A stretch of DNA of 64,000 nt from Leptospira bouyouniensis (GTDB lineage Bacteria > Spirochaetota > Leptospiria > Leptospirales > Leptospiraceae), in contig NZ_RQFT01000015.1 in NCBI RefSeq assembly GCF_004769525.1, forward strand, positions 136,259 to 200,258, read 5' to 3'. Shown here in pieces: positions 60,862 to 64,000 of this stretch. Position 1 is the first letter of the stretch. Every line of letters starts with the position of its first letter. Both the position numbers and the translations under genes were made by a program. The notes below the pieces were generated by a model. It ran no database searches and was not told where the DNA came from. It worked only from the letters and a program-made list of their open reading frames with translations.

Positions 60862-62142
60862 ATGGCTCAAAATACTCCTTTAACACGTAGACATTCTCGT
60901 TGGTTTGAACGTATACTCCTGAGTTACCTATTTCAATTTTTATCGGGAGGAATGGTACTTATCATTTCCTCAGCGATTCCTATCTGGGGGATACAATTTT
61001 GGAAGGCAAATGATCCCAATTTAATCACATCTTTATCAGCAAGTATCATTTCTTTTTTAATTGCAACTTTTAGTTTAAGGAAACTGTTCCGATTACCAGC
61101 ATCAGAATCCGTATCTTATATATTTCCTGTAACTATAATATGTTTTGCGATTCCTATTTTATTTATTTTGATTTTCCGTGCTTCTTATTCCTTACAAATA
61201 TTTGTTATAAGTTTTGTCGTTACTTTACTATGGTGTTTTGCGGGTTTTTTTCTAGGTAGACGGTATCGTTTAATACGTTATGCGATTTTACCATCTTCAT
61301 CCAGCATTGATTTGGTAAAATCTCATGGTGCACTTTTTTCAATTTTAAAAACTCCTGATTTAGAAGGACAACGTTTCAATGCAATTGTTGCTGATTTTGA
61401 TAGTCCGATGTTAACACCAGAATGGGAAAAATTTTTAGCACAATGTACACTTGCGAGAATTCCAGTTTATTCAGAGAAAAAAATTAGAGAGTTTGTAACG
61501 GGAAGAGTAAAAATCAAACACCTTTCTGAAAATGTTTTTGGTTCTCTTTTACCATCGGAAATTTATGAGTCGATCAAACGTTGGATTGATTTCCTTTCCG
61601 CTTTATTCCTCATTCCAATTTTTTTACCATTTTTTATTATCATCGCGATCCTCATTAAATTAGAATCCAAAGGTCCTGCATTATTCATCCAACCGAGAAT
61701 GGGTTTTCGTGGAAAAGTATTTCCGATGCTTAAATTTAGAAGTATGTATACCAATAAGGAAGGTGGTAGATTTACCAATCCAAATGATGATCCACGGATT
61801 ACTCGTATCGGTAAAATTATCCGCAAATTTCGCATTGATGAACTGCCTCAATTATTTAACATTTTAATTGGTCAAATGTCGTTTATTGGGCCGAGACCGG
61901 AATCCTTTGAATTATCTCAATGGTATGAGAAGGATGTTCCTTTTTTTGCATATCGGCATGTAGTTAGACCCGGTATAAGTGGTTGGGCGCAAGTGGAACA
62001 AGGATATGCTGCTGAGGTCGACGGAATGAAGATTAAATTAGAATACGATTTTTACTATATAAAGAACTTTTCCTTTTGGTTGGATTTGCTCATTACCTTT
62101 AAAACGATAAAAACGATCTTTACAGGCTTTGGCGCTAGATAG
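60862..62142 (+). CDS. Undecaprenyl-phosphate sugar phosphotransferase (initiating PGT, WbaP/ExoY type)
   Basis: 426-residue polyprenyl-phosphate hexose-1-phosphate transferase that starts repeat-unit synthesis. Four hydrophobic N-terminal segments (about residues 15-37, 55-75, 85-106 and 110-130) precede a soluble region. The catalytic domain begins with a membrane-inserted helix near 235-262 (LSALFLIPIFLPFFIIIAIL). ESKGPALFIQPRMGFRGK, MLKFRSMYTN, FRIDELPQLFNIL with Asp326 and Glu327, and FIGPRPES are the bacterial sugar transferase signatures. The tail SGWAQVEQGY is also typical. Location is the inner membrane. Sugar unknown. Confidence 0.92.
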   Translation: MAQNTPLTRRHSRWFERILLSYLFQFLSGGMVLIISSAIPIWGIQFWKANDPNLITSLSASIISFLIATFSLRKLFRLPASESVSYIFPVTIICFAIPILFILIFRASYSLQIFVISFVVTLLWCFAGFFLGRRYRLIRYAILPSSSSIDLVKSHGALFSILKTPDLEGQRFNAIVADFDSPMLTPEWEKFLAQCTLARIPVYSEKKIREFVTGRVKIKHLSENVFGSLLPSEIYESIKRWIDFLSALFLIPIFLPFFIIIAILIKLESKGPALFIQPRMGFRGKVFPMLKFRSMYTNKEGGRFTNPNDDPRITRIGKIIRKFRIDELPQLFNILIGQMSFIGPRPESFELSQWYEKDVPFFAYRHVVRPGISGWAQVEQGYAAEVDGMKIKLEYDFYYIKNFSFWLDLLITFKTIKTIFTGFGAR

Positions 62143-62148
62143 ATAAAT

Positions 62149-62460
62149 ATGCTAACCAAATTCATTATCTTTTCCATATTTTTAAGTGCTGCATTTTTAT
62201 TTTTTAAAATGTTTGGTAAAAAAGCAATTTTTAACTTTGTTATTCTAATTTGGTTTTTTTTTTGGTATTTCATAGATTCTCTTAATTTAACAGGCTTTAA
62301 TCCTTTAAGTGCAAAAGGAAAAAATGTTATAGACTCTTTCTTTTTTAGCTTTATAGCAGGTACGTTATTTGTTTATCCTTTTAGAAGAAAATGGAGTCAA
62401 TTTAGATTTGGTAAAAAAATTTCTAGGACTGAGTATTTGAAAAATTATCAAATATTGTAA
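62149..62460 (+). CDS. N-terminal fragment of interrupted Wzy-like polymerase
   Basis: 103 residues with two or three hydrophobic segments (about residues 1-19, 28-44 and 66-78), ending at TAA 62458-62460. It shares the reading frame of the 62524-63471 fragment with no other stop between them, so it is best read as the first quarter of one polymerase gene. Taken alone it matches no small protein family I know. Confidence 0.6.
   Translation: MLTKFIIFSIFLSAAFLFFKMFGKKAIFNFVILIWFFFWYFIDSLNLTGFNPLSAKGKNVIDSFFFSFIAGTLFVYPFRRKWSQFRFGKKISRTEYLKNYQIL
62458..62460 (+). other. In-frame TAA splitting the Wzy-like reading frame
   Basis: The codons read CAA ATA TTG TAA AAA TTC TTT TTA, and the frame stays open on both sides. 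Single-base changes to CAA, AAA or GAA would restore a full gene. Confidence 0.85.
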
Positions 62461-62523
62461 AAATTCTTTTTATTTTTTCTCACCCCAATTTATATTTTTT
62501 TCACATCAAGGGCCATATATTTA

Positions 62524-63471
62524 ATGAATACTAGATTTTCATTAAGCCAGTATAGATCAGATGTGTTTGGATTAATCAGTGGCTCATCCACATTATTTTT
62601 TAATATATCAAGTTTTTCATTACTATACTTTTATTTTATTTTGCCAGTTTTGTTTTTTGGTGTATTTGTAGGTTTTGGTTATTTGTTACGATTTAAAAAG
62701 TTCGGACTGCTTTTAGTTTCGCTCGTGTTGATGGCCTTGGATTCTGTTATGATGGCCGGAAGATTTGGCTTTCACTATATTTTTTTTAGTGGAATTTTAT
62801 TGTTTGTGTTCAAAGCGAATGTAAATTACTTTAAAGTTAGTTTACGTTTAATGACAGTAATATGTGCTTTTATTTTGGTTGCAACTTATTCTGTTTACTT
62901 TATAAGCGAAACACGTTCAATTAATGGTCAGTCAAACATAAAAAATTTATTTGAAAACTTTGTGATCGATTACCATACCGAGTCGTTTCATATTCTAGAT
63001 TACGAATTGAATCAGCCAGATTCAATTATTCATGACTTCACTTTAGGTTTCTCAACTTTTTCTGGCATAGAACGTTATCTCCTTTTATTACCTAATTTAA
63101 TAAAGTTAACTTCTAAGATTCCTGAAGTAGATATTATTGGAGGTTTCTTGCATCCTGCCAGAAATCTTGGAATTGACCATTTTGGAAATATTAAATGGTA
63201 TAATGCTTATGCCTCCAGTTTATTTGTTTTATATCGAGATGGGGCAATTTTTGGTGTAGTCTTAGGAAGTTTCCTGCTAGGTTTTTTTGTCCAAGGTTTG
63301 GCATATCGCCTTCCTATGAGTGTCTTTTCATCAACATTGTTATTAACAGGATTTATGTTTATGTCAATATATAGTCTTTTTCAAGCAGCATTTACTGGAC
63401 CAATGCTTGCTGGGTACATACTTAGTATTTTTACTATTATGAAAATTAAATTAAACAGAAATAATATTTAG
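62524..63471 (+). CDS. C-terminal fragment of interrupted Wzy-like polymerase
   Basis: 315 residues from ATG 62524. Hydrophobic segments are near residues 36-57, 63-82, 85-97, 107-126, 236-256 and 262-305. The hydrophilic loop between about 127 and 230 is typical of oligosaccharide repeat-unit polymerases. If translated alone from 62524 it would lack the first membrane helices. No good ribosome site is seen before 62524. See the interrupted gene entry. Confidence 0.6.
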   Translation: MNTRFSLSQYRSDVFGLISGSSTLFFNISSFSLLYFYFILPVLFFGVFVGFGYLLRFKKFGLLLVSLVLMALDSVMMAGRFGFHYIFFSGILLFVFKANVNYFKVSLRLMTVICAFILVATYSVYFISETRSINGQSNIKNLFENFVIDYHTESFHILDYELNQPDSIIHDFTLGFSTFSGIERYLLLLPNLIKLTSKIPEVDIIGGFLHPARNLGIDHFGNIKWYNAYASSLFVLYRDGAIFGVVLGSFLLGFFVQGLAYRLPMSVFSSTLLLTGFMFMSIYSLFQAAFTGPMLAGYILSIFTIMKIKLNRNNI

Positions 63472-63501
63472 ATTTACTTTTCGGTAATCATTTTAACTTC
63501 T

Positions 63502-64000
63502 TTGAAAAAGATAATTATCAATTCGTTTTGGTTAGTTTTTGACAAAATTATTAAATTGTCATTTGGTTTGATAATAGGTATCGGTATCGCGAGATATTTT
63601 GGGCCTGAAATATTTGGTAAATACAATTTTGCCAATTCGATAGTAGTTTTATTTGGTACCGTTTTACCTCTCGGTACAGAAGCGATTTTGATAAGAGAAT
63701 TAGTTAAAGATTATAATAAAAATGAGGAACTTTTATCTTTCTCTTTCTATTTACATTTCTTATCTGGTATCGTATTTTTTATAGCATCCATTTTTTTGTT
63801 ATATGTCTTGAAGTTTGAAGACACCACGACATTTAATATAGGTTTGATATTAGCTTTTTCTTTATTGTTTAGATTTTTATCTGTGCCAAGATATTTTTTT
63901 GAATCAAGGACTGAAATTAAATATATTATATATATAGAAAATAGTCTTTTTCTTTTATTTTCTTTAATTCGTATAGGTTTATTGTATTTTAGCTATGATG
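63502..64000 (+). CDS. wzx: Wzx-like O-antigen flippase (3' end beyond window)
   Basis: Partial polysaccharide-type MATE/Wzx transporter, 166 residues visible, running off the right edge. The reading frame is open from TTG 63502 to 64000. It begins KKIIINSFWLVFDKIIKLSFGLIIGIGIARYFGPEIFGKYNFANS, the typical Wzx N-terminus with the RYFGPEIFG motif (about residues 30-38). FGTVLPLGTEAILIRELV and several further helices (FLSGIVFFIASIFLLYVL) follow. It would move the undecaprenyl-linked repeat unit across the inner membrane for Wzy. The upstream frame is open to the Wzy stop, but no better start codon is seen. Confidence 0.85.
   Translation, partial: MKKIIINSFWLVFDKIIKLSFGLIIGIGIARYFGPEIFGKYNFANSIVVLFGTVLPLGTEAILIRELVKDYNKNEELLSFSFYLHFLSGIVFFIASIFLLYVLKFEDTTTFNIGLILAFSLLFRFLSVPRYFFESRTEIKYIIYIENSLFLLFSLIRIGLLYFSYD

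Larger units (their letters stand above)
62149..63471 (+). pseudogene. O-antigen polymerase (Wzy-like), interrupted by one in-frame TAA
   Basis: The reading frame from ATG 62149 to the TAG at 63469-63471 is about 440 codons, a usual Wzy length, and contains a single stop, TAA at 62458-62460 after residue 103. Immediately after that stop the same frame reads KFFLFFLTPIYIFFTSRAIY, a hydrophobic segment, before the next ATG at 62524. The whole has about ten hydrophobic segments and a large hydrophilic loop near the C-terminal third ending NAYASSLFVLYRDGAIFG, as in repeat-unit polymerases. Wzy would join repeat units at the periplasmic face. A nonsense mutation, a sequencing substitution, or readthrough are all possible. 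Wzx follows directly. Confidence 0.65.

Noticed and set aside
62149..62460. Independent small membrane protein
   Set aside because: The same frame continues past the stop without interruption into the polymerase fragment, with hydrophobic sequence encoded between them.
1..64000. tRNA genes, CRISPR arrays, insertion sequences, phage attachment sites
   Set aside because: I saw no transposase, integrase, regularly spaced repeat or cloverleaf-like stretch; all space is taken up by biosynthesis genes.

Overview
The window is one uninterrupted, co-directional surface-polysaccharide (O-antigen/rfb-type) biosynthesis locus of about 63 genes, all on the + strand. Gaps between genes are at most about 55 bases, and many junctions are 4-base ATGA overlaps. 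The DNA is visibly AT-rich, TTG starts are frequent, and two large proteins look like the LIC12162- and LIC13510-type surface carbohydrate families first named from Leptospira. A spirochaete of the genus Leptospira is therefore the best guess, but this rests on recognition and not on a database search. I see no tRNA, rRNA, CRISPR array, insertion sequence or convincing internal terminator, and no gene-free stretch longer than 300 bases.

Layout: 1-4909 holds an EPS-type MarR regulator (its start codon begins one base before the window), GDP-L-fucose synthase, an SLC13-type permease and an ABC flippase-like exporter. 4906-17710 is a pseudaminic-acid-like module: PseC, aldo/keto reductase, a cytidylyltransferase-aminotransferase fusion, PseG, formyltransferase, PseI, an FAD protein, a second SpsF-type cytidylyltransferase, Gfo/Idh, DegT aminotransferase, GNAT and a candidate glycosyltransferase. 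17730-22270 carries APS kinase, an acetyltransferase, a Fe(II)/2-oxoglutarate oxygenase-like protein, an M28-like protein and a PAPS-type sulfotransferase, which suggests a sulfated glycan. 22276-27326 is an acetamidino-type amidotransferase/HisH/HisF set, followed by a paralogue with a degenerate PP-loop and a candidate transferase.

27328-35109 centres on a CBS-NeuB-SAF-TIM-barrel fusion followed by KdnA-like aminotransferase, NeuA-like cytidylyltransferase and KdnB-like alcohol dehydrogenase. 35096-39759 combines a 6-phosphogluconolactonase-like protein, SIS isomerase, HpcH/HpaI pyruvate aldolase, KdsB-like cytidylyltransferase, Gfo/Idh oxidoreductase and an IMPase-type phosphatase. This resembles an unconventional route to a Kdo-like acid. 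39776-45365 holds methyl- and acetyltransferases, a 2-hydroxyacid dehydrogenase and a large transferase. 45382-48614 makes a CDP-6-deoxyhexose. 48615-54007 has glycosyltransferases, a second amidotransferase/HisH/HisF set and another oxygenase. 54029-56583 has a LegB-like dehydratase, a nucleotidyltransferase and an SDR. 56590-62142 holds a FnlA/B/C-type set for an N-acetylated 6-deoxy-L-aminosugar, a WbuB-like glycosyltransferase and the initiating phosphoglycosyltransferase. The window ends with a probable Wzy polymerase split by an in-frame TAA and the start of Wzx.

Taken together the locus appears to build a highly decorated repeat unit containing up to three different 3-deoxy-ulosonic acids. 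Each would have its own carbon-carbon bond-forming enzyme and CMP-activating enzyme. Acetamidino, formyl, acetyl, methyl, amino and sulfate decorations are likely, with assembly on undecaprenyl phosphate and export by Wzx/Wzy and possibly an ABC flippase. All product assignments are from sequence recognition without alignment tools.
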